In this document: positions 34,281-44,451 of the stretch, in pieces
How positions within the stretch are numbered: position 1 is the stretch's first letter
Layout of the letters: each line of letters starts with the position of its first letter
Source: Poritiphilus sp965212595
Lineage (GTDB): Bacteria > Bacteroidota > Bacteroidia > Flavobacteriales > Flavobacteriaceae
Length of the DNA stretch: 64,000 bases
Direction: 5' to 3'
NCBI GenBank assembly: GCA_965212595.1
Contig: CBDBVE010000024.1
Location: 62,001 to 126,000 of the forward strand
Made by a program: the position numbers and the translations under genes
The notes under the pieces: model-generated
What the model was told of the DNA's origin: nothing
Seen by the model: only the letters and a program-made list of their open reading frames with translations
Databases searched by the model: none

Positions 34281-35051
34281 ATGAAAAGAAAGCTACCATT
34301 ATTACTAATGTTATTAAGTTTTGCTATTAGCTTGCAAGCTCAGAAGAAGAGCGAATTAATTGCTGAGATCAACGAGTTAAAAAGTAAATTAGATTCTACC
34401 GAAAACCTGGTAAGGGAGTCAACCCGAAGAGAAAAAGTGAGTCTGGCCAAAGCTGAATCTTTTGAGTCTCAGGTTAGCGAATTGCAGGCTGCGAATGCTA
34501 CCTTGTTGCAAAACCTGAATAGTTTTGCGGAAGTCTCAAGCAAGAATTCTTCTGCTGTAAATCAGGCGCTTGCCAGTCTTGAAGAGAAAGAAGACCAATT
34601 AAAAGGAATCACAAATACAATTAGCAGTAACGATTCTACAGCTATAGTACTGCTTACAAACGCGAAACAAACGCTTGGCGAAGACACAAAGGTTAAGGTG
34701 GCCAATAGTTCCTTGATAATTTCGGCCGCGCTTACATCAATATTTAAGGAGGATACCGGGACGGAAGTTTCAGAGACCGCAATCCCCTGGCTAGAGAAGG
34801 TTGCTGAAATCTTAAAAACTAACCCTGAAGTGGCTATGAGCGTAGAGGGCTTATCAATGACTGGAGATCTTGATCTGGCTGCCCGCCAGGCCACCGCAGT
34901 TGCCAGTTTTCTGCAAAAAAACTTCGGGATAGATCCCAATCGCATGGCCAGTCGCGGAAGAGATGGAAATTTCAAGGAAGGCATTGATTTTAAACTGCAT
35001 CCAAAATTTGATTCTTTCTACCTGATGGTTAAGGACGATATGAAAAACTAA
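34281..35051 (+). CDS. Degenerate OmpA-like secreted coiled-coil protein
   Basis: 256 residues. It is a paralogue of the OmpA lipoprotein at 23101: same order (signal, coiled coil, SSNDS..VLLTNAKQTLGE, OmpA-like end) and shared tail pattern (FGIDPNRMASRGRDG; FDSFYLMVKDDM versus IDQFYSMIEEGM). It has an ordinary signal (SLQAQ) in place of a lipobox. The peptidoglycan-binding residues are lost: GHTDDVP is GLSMTGD and the NRR motif is deleted. It therefore probably does not bind peptidoglycan in the usual way. 97 bases later comes a small inner-membrane protein. Confidence 0.8.
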   Translation: MKRKLPLLLMLLSFAISLQAQKKSELIAEINELKSKLDSTENLVRESTRREKVSLAKAESFESQVSELQAANATLLQNLNSFAEVSSKNSSAVNQALASLEEKEDQLKGITNTISSNDSTAIVLLTNAKQTLGEDTKVKVANSSLIISAALTSIFKEDTGTEVSETAIPWLEKVAEILKTNPEVAMSVEGLSMTGDLDLAARQATAVASFLQKNFGIDPNRMASRGRDGNFKEGIDFKLHPKFDSFYLMVKDDMKN

Positions 35052-35148
35052 TATTATTTTTTTCCGGAAATAGGCACTATACTTTTTTAGAAAAACCCAC
35101 GTTCATAGTTCATAAATCAATCCCGAGACATCGGAAAAAACCAAACAC

Positions 35149-35667
35149 ATGACCGGAGACGGAATATTTCAACTCTTTGCATATCTGCTCCCTGCTGTAG
35201 TTACAGGGGTGATCGCCTTTTATTTTTTTAGACTTCATACGAAAAACGAAGATGGTCGTCGGCGTTTTTTATTGCATAAAGATTCTCAAAAAAACGCCTT
35301 GCCTATAAGGCTACAGGCTTACGAAAGGATGGCGTTATTTTTAGAACGTATTGCCATTCCAAGCCTTGTTGTACGAGTAGCGCCAAAAACGGCAGACAAA
35401 CATAGCTATGAGCAATTACTGATCAAAAGCATTGAAAAGGAATTTGAGCACAATCTTTCACAGCAAATCTACATGAGTGATGAATGCTGGAACATAATTA
35501 AAGCAGCAAAAAGTGCTACCATACAGATGATCAGAAAGGCAGGGATGAGTGAAACTGATTCTGCAGACAAATTAAGGGAGGACGTCCTTAACCAAACCAT
35601 GGACAAACAATCACCCTCAACAACAGCGTTGTCCTTCATAAAAAGGGAAATCGGAGAACTTTGGTAG
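35149..35667 (+). CDS. Single-pass membrane protein, possibly DUF7935 family
   Basis: 172 residues. One N-terminal membrane helix (about 6-26) is followed by a cytoplasmic helical domain beginning LPIRLQAYERMALFLERI. I associate this with a flavobacterial family of unknown function (DUF7935), without certainty. It converges on the patatin gene, 15 bases away. Confidence 0.7.
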   Translation: MTGDGIFQLFAYLLPAVVTGVIAFYFFRLHTKNEDGRRRFLLHKDSQKNALPIRLQAYERMALFLERIAIPSLVVRVAPKTADKHSYEQLLIKSIEKEFEHNLSQQIYMSDECWNIIKAAKSATIQMIRKAGMSETDSADKLREDVLNQTMDKQSPSTTALSFIKREIGELW

Positions 35668-35682
35668 CCTAGCCTTCGCGGT

Positions 35683-36591
35683 TTAGGGGTCTAGCTCAAT
35701 TTCATTAATTTCAATATTTTTGGTCCGGGCATAGGCATAACCGCTCTCCCACCAACTTGTCATTTTTTCTTTGTCGAAAATCAGTGAATTTGTTGTAAGT
35801 ACGATGGGAGTATAATAAAAATTGATGATCGCATCGTTCAGGTTCGCCACATATTTTCCAATCCTAATGTTTTGATTTTCAATCCGGTCTAACATAAAGC
35901 TGAACATCCCGGTTAACAGGGAGAAGACATTTTTTGAGGGCATTCTGTTAAAATGCGTTACCTCGGTGTGTAAAATAATGGCGTCTACTTCGGTGGCACC
36001 ACGCTTTATTGCCTCTTCAATAGGAACCATACTGCCCAGTCCTCCATCCGCGTACTCGCAACCATCCTTGCGTATCAGGCTCATAAAAGGTGTGTAATTG
36101 CAAGAGATCCATATCCATTCGCAAAAATCCTCATATTCAAAGTCGTTAATCGATTTATACTCTACTTGATTAAGAGAGAGATTAGACACCGTAACTACAA
36201 TATCCTTAGGCCCCTGCTTTAATTCTTCAAACTCTTCTCTGGTAAGCGTGTCTTTAATAAGTTTTAAAAGGTTTCTGCTTTCGCCGAAGGTTTTGCTTCC
36301 GCTATAGAAGTTCTTTACAACGTTCCAATGGTTAATTGCGATATTGCTCACCCCGTATTTTTTTTGAATTTTAAAGGGGCAATTACTAAAAATACTGTCC
36401 TGATCTACCGAAGTATATACCTCGCGGATTTTTTTAATCTTGCCAAGCGCGAGATGAGAGATAAGAAGGCTTCCTGTGGAAGTCCCGAGCATTAAGTCAT
36501 AGGAATGTCCCAATTCTTCCATTAGGTATTCTGCTACCCCTCCTGCAAAAGCACCCTTGCTACCGCCCCCAGAAATTACTAGCGCTCTCAT
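35683..36591 (-). CDS. Patatin-like phospholipase
   Basis: 302 residues with the complete patatin catalytic set: oxyanion loop GGGSKGAFAGG near the N-terminus, nucleophile Ser in GTSTG, and Asp in DGGLG (about residue 180). It hydrolyses acyl esters of lipids. The ATG overlaps the TGA of the M1 aminopeptidase gene (36588-36591), so the two were translationally coupled. No signal peptide, so probably cytoplasmic. Confidence 0.92.
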   Translation of the reverse strand: MRALVISGGGSKGAFAGGVAEYLMEELGHSYDLMLGTSTGSLLISHLALGKIKKIREVYTSVDQDSIFSNCPFKIQKKYGVSNIAINHWNVVKNFYSGSKTFGESRNLLKLIKDTLTREEFEELKQGPKDIVVTVSNLSLNQVEYKSINDFEYEDFCEWIWISCNYTPFMSLIRKDGCEYADGGLGSMVPIEEAIKRGATEVDAIILHTEVTHFNRMPSKNVFSLLTGMFSFMLDRIENQNIRIGKYVANLNDAIINFYYTPIVLTTNSLIFDKEKMTSWWESGYAYARTKNIEINEIELDP

Positions 36592-38679
36592 TTAGTTCCC
36601 ATTTTGCTCTTAAGGTATTGCAATTCTCTTTCACTGAGTTCTGAAGATACTTTTTTTAATCGTTGTCTTTGTTTGTCGTTCTTTAACAGTCTGTCTAACA
36701 AATTACGGGCGTATTTCCTAAATTGCCAGCTATGATGTAAGGAGGCGTTTACGAGATCCTTTAAATTTTCATGAGTTAGTCCCTGGACTTCATCGAGCAA
36801 CGCAAAGGCATTCTGCCTTACTTCAAACGAATACCTTGGAGAGGTATAACCCACCAATTCTAAAGTATATTGTTGTTTTTGTTTTTCAGACAAGTAATCC
36901 TTGGTTAAAACCGCCAGAAGGAGCCATAGGAGTCTGACATTTTTATTGGGTAACCCAATAATATTTTGGGTTTTTTCCAAGTAATCCACCCGATCTTCCG
37001 GAAAGGTGATCCAGAGATTGTAAAGGGCATTTTCTACGGTAAGAATAGCTTTCATCTTCAATCAGACCTTCGTATAGTGACTTAAGTTCAGCAGGAATTG
37101 GAGCCACTTCTACAGCTAAGGCCTGCCTTATTTTAAAACTGTTTGTGCTGAAGGCTACCTTTACAAATTCTGTAGATAAGGACTTATAATAGTTATAAAT
37201 AACCCGTTTTCTGAGCTCATCTGACGTACTTCCCTCCCAGTACCTCCTAATAATGCTCTCATCGTCTGCAGAACTTGTTGTAAGTTCCCTTCTAAGTTCT
37301 AAAAATTGTCTGATTGATTCGCAACGTTCGGAGAGTTTGTTCTTGGCTTCTTCAAATGGAAAATTATCGCCCTCTATCCATAAAGCCTTATATGCAGACA
37401 GGTCTTTCCCACTTACCTCCTCCATCTCATACATAAAATCGTCGATGCTGACATTCAAAAACTGGTATTTGTTAAGGTAGTTCCTGATTCCTTTTCTAAA
37501 TATTGTTCTTCCTAGTTTTTGCTCGAGCATATACAGGGCCCAGGCTCCTTTTTCATAGAAGGTAAGGCTCCCTGCGCTGGGATTTGTCAATGCATCTCCC
37601 CTATCATCCTGCTCAAGTGCCTCAAGCTGTTTCGCCGTATCATATAACCTCCAATAAAAATACGAATCGCCAAAGATCTCTTTTTCTGCCATATAAGCGT
37701 AGTAGGTAGCAAACCCTTCGTGCAACCAATGGTGTTTTCCATTCTTCTCGGTCACCAGGTTTCCAAACCATTGATGTGCCAGTTCATGAGCGTTAACATT
37801 AACGTAATTCTTGTCTTTGAAGGCTAGTGAATCAATAACAAAGCCGTCAGAAAAAATAGTAGCTCCTGTATTTTCCATTCCTGCGTAAAGAAAATCTCTT
37901 ACAGGCAACTGTTTGTAATTTTGCCAGGGGTATGAAACTCCTATTTCGGTCTCGAGAAAATCAAAGATCTCTTTGGTGTAACGGTAGGTAGGTTCTACTC
38001 TAAGACTGTCGGTTTTGTAATAATAAAGTGCTATAGGTACTCCAGAAGTCGAACTTGTACTTTTCTTTTCATAGTCTCCAATAGCGAAAGCCAGTAAATA
38101 ACTGCTCATGGGTTTATCCATTACGTACGACCAGGTTTTTAAACCATTTGCTTCAGAACTCCCCTGGAGTTTTCCATTGGCAATTACCTCATAAGTAGCA
38201 TCAAAAGTAATTTGAAGTTTAAAGGTCAGCTTCTCATTCATATCATCAAAACTAGGAACCCAATGGCTCGTATATTTGCCTTGTCCCTGTGTCCAGATTT
38301 GATTGTTATAACGCATCCCATCTTCCCAACCTACAAAGTAGACGGTTTGTTTTGGTTGAACGTTATAATCAAGCTCTATTTTATGACGCTCGCCCGGTTT
38401 TAGCTTTTTATAAAGGGTAATTTTTTTCTTATCATTAGAAAAATTTGCCTTTTTGCCATCGATCTTTACCGATGAAAACTGCATATCTATGGCATCAAAA
38501 AATACGGAGTCTATCTTTGACAGTACCTTGAATTCATATACAGCATTGCCCATAATTTTTCGCGATGCCGAATCTATTTGTATAGATATACTGGTCTCAG
38601 TAAAGTCGACCCGGTCCTGATTTTGACCGCACAAAAAATGAAAAAAGAATGAAAAAGCAATAAAAAGGAGGTTCCTCAT
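36588..38679 (-). pseudogene. M1-family aminopeptidase, frameshifted near 37044
   Basis: Two frames together encode one M1 peptidase of about 696 residues. The first (38679 to about 37050) has a signal peptide ending FLCGQ, zinc ligands His298, His302 and Glu321 (HELAHQW...HEG) and a normal M1 layout. It then runs into unrelated residues and stops at 36943. The second frame continues the family sequence (LTVENALYNLWITFPEDR and onward) to 36588. Deleting one base in the TATTCTT stretch around 37044-37046 restores one frame; the total of 2092 bases is one more than a multiple of three. This may be a true mutation or an assembly error. The catalytic part is intact; only the C-terminal helical domain would be lost. 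Confidence 0.85.
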
Positions 38680-38760
38680 AATCTAACTTATACAAACCTT
38701 AGGCCAAATTAACTATTTTGATTCATTGTAGTTGTATAGCTTAAATTTTATTTTAGCCAG

Positions 38761-40866
38761 ATGAACCCTAACTTTCTGCAAACTCCAATTACCTATTTAA
38801 AAGGAGTTGGGCCAAACCGGGCCGAACTGCTGCAGTCCGAACTGGGTATTACAACCTATCAAGACCTGATTAATCTATTTCCGAACAGGCATATTGACAA
38901 AACTAAATTCTACAAAATAAATGAACTGCAACGCAGTGGGGCCGATGTGCAGGTAATTGGGAAAATTATTCACGTTAAAACCGTAGAGCAAAAAAGAGGA
39001 AGGCGTTTGGTTGCTACTTTTATCGATGACAGCGGGGAGATGCAATTGGTATGGTTTAGAGGTCAAAAATGGATCCGTGACCATTTGAAGCTGAATACAC
39101 CCTACGTGATTTTTGGTAGGACCAATTGGTTTAATGGAAAATTCTCCATGCCGCATCCCGAAATGGAATTACTCTCGGAGGCAAAAAACGGTCTGCGAAT
39201 TGCAATGCAGCCAGTATATCCCTCTACAGAAAAGCTAAGTAATTCAGGGGTTACAAATAGGGTCATCAACAAGCTGATGCAGCAATTATTTATGGAAATA
39301 AAGGGGCAATTTTATGAAACCCTATCGGCAAATATTTTAGGAGAATTGAAATTGCTTTCCAAAAATGAAGCCTTGTTTGCTATACATTTTCCAAAAACAC
39401 AGGAATTGCTTGCAAAAGCTAAATTCAGATTGAAATTTGAAGAACTTTTTTACGTGCAGCTTCAATTACTCCGTAAGAAATTGTCCCGACAGCAAAAAAT
39501 CAAGGGCTTTACTTTCGACAAGGTAGGCGAACTTTTCAACAGTTTTTATCATGAGAAACTTCCCTTTGACCTTACGGGTGCACAAAAAAGAGTATTGAAA
39601 GAAATAAGGGCAGATTTGGGAAGTAAGGCCCAAATGAACAGATTACTTCAAGGCGATGTGGGTTCCGGAAAAACTATTGTGGCCCTAATGGCCATGTTAC
39701 TTGCTATAGACAATGAATTTCAGGCCTGTATTATGGCACCAACCGAGATCCTTGCGCAACAGCATTATAACAGTATTAAAGAGCTACTTGCAGGGCTGGA
39801 TATTAAGGTTTCCCTGCTTACGGGTTCTATCAAAAAGGCAGACCGAAAGCACATCCATGAACAGCTTGAAACCGGAGTGCTTCACATTTTAATAGGAACC
39901 CATGCTATCCTGGAGGACAAAGTGCAATTTAAAAACCTTGGGCTGGCAATCATTGATGAACAGCACCGCTTTGGTGTAGCTCAAAGATCTAAACTTTGGC
40001 ATAAAAATGAAATACCTCCACATATCCTAGTGATGACGGCAACACCAATTCCGAGAACACTGGCGATGAGCCTTTACGGGGATTTGGATATTTCGGTTAT
40101 AGATGAATTACCTCCCGGCAGGAAAGCTGTTAAAACTGTACATCGTTTCGATGCGAACCGTCTTAAAGTTTTTAGGTTTATCAGGGATGAAATTAAAAAA
40201 GGAAGGCAAATTTATGTAGTATACCCCCTTATTCAGGAATCTGAGGCTTTGGACTATAAAGACCTTATGGACGGATATAAGAGCATTGTTCGCGACTTTC
40301 CTTTACCGGATTATCAAATATCAATCGTTCATGGAAAAATGAAGCCAGATGACAAGGAATATGAAATGAACCGTTTTTCCAAGGGCGAAACGCAAATAAT
40401 GGTCGCAACGACAGTTATTGAAGTGGGTGTAAACATCCCAAATGCATCGGTGATGATTGTTGAAAGTGCAGAACGCTTTGGGCTGTCGCAATTACATCAA
40501 CTTAGAGGAAGGGTTGGACGTGGCGCTGATCAAAGCTATTGTATTTTAATGACAGGTTCTAAGCTGTCTGAGGATGCTAAAACCAGACTGAGCACTATGG
40601 TGCGAACCAATGATGGTTTTGAAATTGCCGAAGTGGATCTAAAACTCAGGGGGCCCGGAGATCTTATGGGGACGCAACAAAGTGGATTGCTAAATTTGAA
40701 GATTGCAGACATCGTAAAGGACAATGACATTCTTAAAACGGCAAGATTCTATGCACAACAGCTACTTCATGAAGATCCTGAAATAGAAAAACCGGAGCAT
40801 GCCGAGGTACGGTTTACATATGCTCAACTAGCCAAGCACAGAAATATTTGGACTTATATTAGTTAA
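38761..40866 (+). CDS. recG: ATP-dependent DNA helicase RecG
   Basis: 701 residues, complete. It remodels stalled replication forks and Holliday junctions. The N-terminal wedge/OB domain contains TFIDDSGEMQLVWFRGQKW, Walker A is GDVGSGKT, motif II DEQHRFG, then ATPIPRTLAMSLYGD and the RecG-type GRVGRG and LRGPGDLMGTQQSG. It diverges from the M1 gene by 81 bases and is closed by a terminator shared with the DUF2911 gene. Confidence 0.96.
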   Translation: MNPNFLQTPITYLKGVGPNRAELLQSELGITTYQDLINLFPNRHIDKTKFYKINELQRSGADVQVIGKIIHVKTVEQKRGRRLVATFIDDSGEMQLVWFRGQKWIRDHLKLNTPYVIFGRTNWFNGKFSMPHPEMELLSEAKNGLRIAMQPVYPSTEKLSNSGVTNRVINKLMQQLFMEIKGQFYETLSANILGELKLLSKNEALFAIHFPKTQELLAKAKFRLKFEELFYVQLQLLRKKLSRQQKIKGFTFDKVGELFNSFYHEKLPFDLTGAQKRVLKEIRADLGSKAQMNRLLQGDVGSGKTIVALMAMLLAIDNEFQACIMAPTEILAQQHYNSIKELLAGLDIKVSLLTGSIKKADRKHIHEQLETGVLHILIGTHAILEDKVQFKNLGLAIIDEQHRFGVAQRSKLWHKNEIPPHILVMTATPIPRTLAMSLYGDLDISVIDELPPGRKAVKTVHRFDANRLKVFRFIRDEIKKGRQIYVVYPLIQESEALDYKDLMDGYKSIVRDFPLPDYQISIVHGKMKPDDKEYEMNRFSKGETQIMVATTVIEVGVNIPNASVMIVESAERFGLSQLHQLRGRVGRGADQSYCILMTGSKLSEDAKTRLSTMVRTNDGFEIAEVDLKLRGPGDLMGTQQSGLLNLKIADIVKDNDILKTARFYAQQLLHEDPEIEKPEHAEVRFTYAQLAKHRNIWTYIS

Positions 40867-40890
40867 CTTTTGTTTAAAGTTAAATAAAAA

Positions 40891-40920
40891 AGCAGCCGAA
40901 GAAATTCTCCAGCTGCCTTT
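40891..40920. terminator. Bidirectional terminator between recG and the DUF2911 gene
   Basis: AGCAGC (40891-40896) pairs with GCTGCC-side bases at 40912-40916 (GCAGC/GCTGC), with an inner GAA/TTC pairing. An A-run lies to the left and TTT to the right, so it can serve both convergent genes. Confidence 0.7.
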
Positions 40921-40940
40921 CATTTTAAAATATGAGCGTT

Positions 40941-42050
40941 TTAATTTATGTCTTCGCCATTTTGGAGTTTCACTAAGAAACCTTCTATCGCATTTTTATT
41001 TAAAGCGTCTGGAGCTCTTCCTTCAGCAATTTTTAAATGCTTAAGGGCAGTTTTATAGTTCCCCACAGCAGAATATCCGCGAGCCAATCCAAAATCAACA
41101 GGCCATGTATTTTTGTTCATCTTGGCATTTTGCTTGAATACGGCTAACGCTTTTTCTTTTTGGCCCTGTCCTATCAACTGGCGGCCATAGCCATGGATTT
41201 GAAAAACAGTCCCAAGTCCCATTGCCTCATCCATTAAGGCATCAGCCTCTGTCTGCTTTCCTTGCTTGGCAAGAATGCGGGATTTAATCTGTAAGTTGTT
41301 AAAGGTCTTTTGGCTAAAGAATTGTCCGGCTATAGCTGCATCTGCCCATGCCAAGGCTTCGTCGAGATCTCCATCGTTGTTTAAGGCAAAGTTGGCCGCA
41401 GCCTCCCAATTTTGACGGGTAAACCCCGGTTGGGTCTGCAATTTACTTCTAACATCGGTCAGTACCACATTGGTAACATCAACTCCTACATTAAAGGGAA
41501 TCTGTTTCTTCTCCCAGCTTAAGGCCGCCATTGCCGAAGTGGCATCAACCTCGTTGAAAGTAAAGGTAAGCTGTTCTACATGAGGTATTTCTTTAGTTGA
41601 AACATCTACTCTCAAGGCATCCTCGGCAGGATCGTAAAAATAGCTTCCCCAGGCACCATGGTTGTGAGAAAAGATAACCGTAGCAGTATCGTCTTCATTG
41701 ACAATCATATGAAGCCCGTATTTTCCAGCTTTTAAAGCCTGTCCTTCAATGGTTACGTCATCCGTAAACTTAATTATGGTATTCTCGTTAGCACCTGCTC
41801 TCCATGGCGACTCTTTGGCCGTACCAAAACCAAGGTTATTCATCCCATAAGGAACCAGTTTACCCCATACTTCCCTGTCATTTACACTTGGCCGGGAATA
41901 GACAATGGTAACATCGGTAATTCCAATGCGTTGTGAGACTTTAGCCATTTGGCTCCCTCTTGGCAGGTCTAGTTGAGCGACCGATTTCACACTGAAAAGC
42001 AGCATGGCCAGCAATAAAATTGCCGGACTTTTTTTGTACAGTTGTTTCAT
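40941..42050 (-). CDS. Exported DUF2911-domain protein with tetratricopeptide repeats
   Basis: 369 residues with signal peptide ending SVAQ. The DUF2911 domain (about 30-190) begins RGSQMAKVSQRIGITDV and contains RPSVNDREVWGKLVPYG and HNHGAWGSYFYDP. The rest (about 215-365) is helical TPR-like repeats. The role is unknown; proteins of this kind are abundant in Bacteroidota and lie in the envelope. Confidence 0.9.
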   Translation of the reverse strand: MKQLYKKSPAILLLAMLLFSVKSVAQLDLPRGSQMAKVSQRIGITDVTIVYSRPSVNDREVWGKLVPYGMNNLGFGTAKESPWRAGANENTIIKFTDDVTIEGQALKAGKYGLHMIVNEDDTATVIFSHNHGAWGSYFYDPAEDALRVDVSTKEIPHVEQLTFTFNEVDATSAMAALSWEKKQIPFNVGVDVTNVVLTDVRSKLQTQPGFTRQNWEAAANFALNNDGDLDEALAWADAAIAGQFFSQKTFNNLQIKSRILAKQGKQTEADALMDEAMGLGTVFQIHGYGRQLIGQGQKEKALAVFKQNAKMNKNTWPVDFGLARGYSAVGNYKTALKHLKIAEGRAPDALNKNAIEGFLVKLQNGEDIN

Positions 42051-42376
42051 GAGTTCGTTAATTTGTTTATAAACTTATAATTAGGTGTGACTAAGATAGA
42101 TAACGCCCCTATTGGAAATCGTTACGGTTATGTTAAAGGCCTGACTACTACTGTTAAACTATAGCTCTCCCAGTGATTTCCTAGACATTAAGAAAACCCC
42201 AAGGTGGTTTACCCTCTTGAAAATAAGTGTTGTAGGAAGATCTCTTATGTTTTAAAGGATAGAAGAATACCTCAATAAGCAGAAAAAGACATAGGTTGAA
42301 CGTCGTAATTTTTTGTTCAATTAATTTCCTTAAATCAGTTCATTTAATAGTTTTGTTAGCTTATAAAAGTTTGATT
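42051..42376. other. Intergenic region between DUF2911 and leuC, no gene seen
   Basis: 326 bases without a convincing gene. It contains the start regions of two divergent genes, a 10-base palindrome GTTTATAAAC (42065-42074) in the DUF2911 leader and the leuC -7 element. I saw no leader peptide rich in Leu, Ile or Val codons and no classical attenuator hairpin. Confidence 0.6.
42348..42355 (+). promoter_or_regulatory. Predicted -7 element of the leuCDAB operon
   Basis: TAGTTTTG matches TAnnTTTG, 21 bases before the ATG at 42377. It fits the ATG start and rules against the upstream TTG at 42296, which would lie before the promoter. Confidence 0.55.
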
Positions 42377-43792
42377 ATGAGCTCTGGGAAAACACTATTT
42401 GATAAGGTATGGGACTCACATGTAGTAAAAAGAATAGATAAGGGTCCGGATATCCTCTTTATTGACCGCCATCTGGTGCACGAAGTTACTAGTCCGGTGG
42501 CCTTTTTGGGTTTGAAAAATCGCGAAATTAAGGTGCTTTATCCTGAGCGAACCTTCGCGACTGCAGACCATAATACGCCTACACGCAATCAACATCTCCC
42601 GGTTAAGGATCCTCAGTCTGCGAATCAACTCAAAGCTCTTGAGGAGAATGCTACGGCACATCAAATACCTTATTGGGGACTGGGGCATGAAAAAAACGGT
42701 ATTGTACATGTCATTGGACCAGAAAACGGAATTACGGTACCTGGGGCAACAATTGTTTGCGGAGATTCCCATACTTCTACACATGGGGCTTTTGGAGCGA
42801 TAGCTTTTGGTATTGGGACTTCTGAAGTAGAAATGGTGCTAGCCACCCAATGCATCATGCAACCAAAGCCTAAGCGCATGAAGATCACAGTTAATGGAAG
42901 CTTAAACAAGGCGGTAACTCCAAAAGATGTCGCGCTTTTCATTATTTCCCAATTGACCACCTCAGGAGCTACGGGTTACTTTGTTGAATATTCCGGTGAG
43001 GTTTTCAGCGATATGAGCATGGAAGGTCGAATGACTGTTTGTAATTTAAGTATTGAAATGGGTGCGCGTGGAGGAATGATGGCCCCTGATGAAAAAACTT
43101 TTGAATATATCAAGGGACGGGAGTTTACACCTAAAAATGAGGAGTGGGACAAAGCGATGCGTTATTGGCAGACATTGAAAACCGATGAGGACGCGGTGTT
43201 CGACAAAGAGATCGTTTTTGAAGGTGCAACCATTGAGCCAATGATCACCTACGGAACCAATCCCGGGATGGGTGTCGGAATTTCATGTGGCATCCCGAAG
43301 GCAGAAATGATAGAAGGAGGCATCGCCACCTATAAGAAATCTTTAGAGTACATGGATTTTCAGGAAGGAGATGCTATGCTGGGGAAGAAGATAGATTTTG
43401 TGTTTCTGGGGAGCTGCACCAATGGACGAATAGAAGATTTTAGAGCTTTTGCCGGCTTGGTAAAAGGAAGGAAGAAAGCAACACATGTCACTGCCTGGCT
43501 GGTGCCTGGATCACATAAAGTTGAAGAGGCAATAAAAGCGGAAGGCCTTCTTGATGTTTTAGAAAGTGCAGGCTTTGAATTGCGCGAACCAGGCTGCTCG
43601 GCTTGTTTGGCCATGAACGATGATAAAATCCCGGCAGGTAAGTATGCCGTGAGCACCTCTAACCGAAATTTTGAGGGTAGACAAGGTCCGGGAGCACGTA
43701 CGCTCCTGGCGAGCCCGTTAGTTGCCGCAGCAGCTGCAATTACTGGAAAAGTTACTGATCCAAGGGCCTTAATGGAACCTGAAATGGTATAA
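42377..43792 (+). CDS. leuC: 3-isopropylmalate dehydratase large subunit
   Basis: 471 residues from ATG 42377 (SSGKTLFDKVWDSH). This [4Fe-4S] aconitase-family enzyme isomerises 2- to 3-isopropylmalate with LeuD. The iron-sulfur cysteines lie in FLGSCTNGRIEDF and GCSACLAMN, and the substrate motif CGDSHTSTHGAFGA is intact. First gene of leuC-leuD-leuA-like-leuB; leuD begins 26 bases later. A frame starting at 42296 adds 27 unlikely residues. Confidence 0.96.
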   Translation: MSSGKTLFDKVWDSHVVKRIDKGPDILFIDRHLVHEVTSPVAFLGLKNREIKVLYPERTFATADHNTPTRNQHLPVKDPQSANQLKALEENATAHQIPYWGLGHEKNGIVHVIGPENGITVPGATIVCGDSHTSTHGAFGAIAFGIGTSEVEMVLATQCIMQPKPKRMKITVNGSLNKAVTPKDVALFIISQLTTSGATGYFVEYSGEVFSDMSMEGRMTVCNLSIEMGARGGMMAPDEKTFEYIKGREFTPKNEEWDKAMRYWQTLKTDEDAVFDKEIVFEGATIEPMITYGTNPGMGVGISCGIPKAEMIEGGIATYKKSLEYMDFQEGDAMLGKKIDFVFLGSCTNGRIEDFRAFAGLVKGRKKATHVTAWLVPGSHKVEEAIKAEGLLDVLESAGFELREPGCSACLAMNDDKIPAGKYAVSTSNRNFEGRQGPGARTLLASPLVAAAAAITGKVTDPRALMEPEMV

Positions 43793-43818
43793 ATAAAACC
43801 TTAAACCTATTTCCAAAA

Positions 43819-44415
43819 ATGGCATACGATAAATTCAACACTCTAACCAGCACGGCAGTTCCTTTGCCAATAGAAAATGTAGATACGGATCAAATCATTC
43901 CGGCCCGTTTTTTAAAGGCTACAGAACGAAAAGGATTCGGGGATAATTTGTTTCGCGATTGGCGCTACAATTCAGATAATACACCCAAAGAACAATTTGT
44001 TCTTAACAATCCCATTTACGGTGGGAAAATACTGGTTGGGGGAAAAAATTTCGGATCCGGATCCTCAAGAGAGCATGCGGCCTGGTCTGTTTACGATTAT
44101 GGGTTTCGCTGTGTTGTTTCCAGCTTTTTCGCTGATATTTTCAGAAACAACTGTCTTAATGTAGGAGTGCTTCCTGTGCAGGTAAGTGCAGATTTCCTGC
44201 AAAAAATATTTGAAGCCATCGAGGCAGATCCAAAGACGGAAATAGAAGTTAACTTACCCGATCAAAGTATCACTATATGCGCATCAGGCGAGAAGGAGTT
44301 TTTTGCCATTAACGATTATAAAAAGTCTAATTTGCTCAATGGGTTTGACGATATTGATTATCTGCTGAATATAAAAGATGATATCCAGGACTTCGCACGC
44401 GAAACCCCACTATAA
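43819..44415 (+). CDS. leuD: 3-isopropylmalate dehydratase small subunit
   Basis: 198 residues. The swivelling domain of isopropylmalate isomerase, shown by NVDTDQIIPARFLK and GKNFGSGSSREHAAW, the loop that binds the substrate carboxylate. Works with LeuC encoded directly upstream. Confidence 0.96.
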   Translation: MAYDKFNTLTSTAVPLPIENVDTDQIIPARFLKATERKGFGDNLFRDWRYNSDNTPKEQFVLNNPIYGGKILVGGKNFGSGSSREHAAWSVYDYGFRCVVSSFFADIFRNNCLNVGVLPVQVSADFLQKIFEAIEADPKTEIEVNLPDQSITICASGEKEFFAINDYKKSNLLNGFDDIDYLLNIKDDIQDFARETPL

Positions 44416-44451
44416 AAAACATATCAATCCGCTTAGTAGTAAAGATTGAAA

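Noticed and set aside
34562..34984. Minus-strand ORF of 140 codons inside the OmpA-like gene
   Set aside because: Antisense shadow with composition expected from the coding strand.
42296..42376. TTG-initiated extension of leuC
   Set aside because: It begins upstream of the predicted promoter and adds residues not seen in LeuC; ATG 42377 fits.
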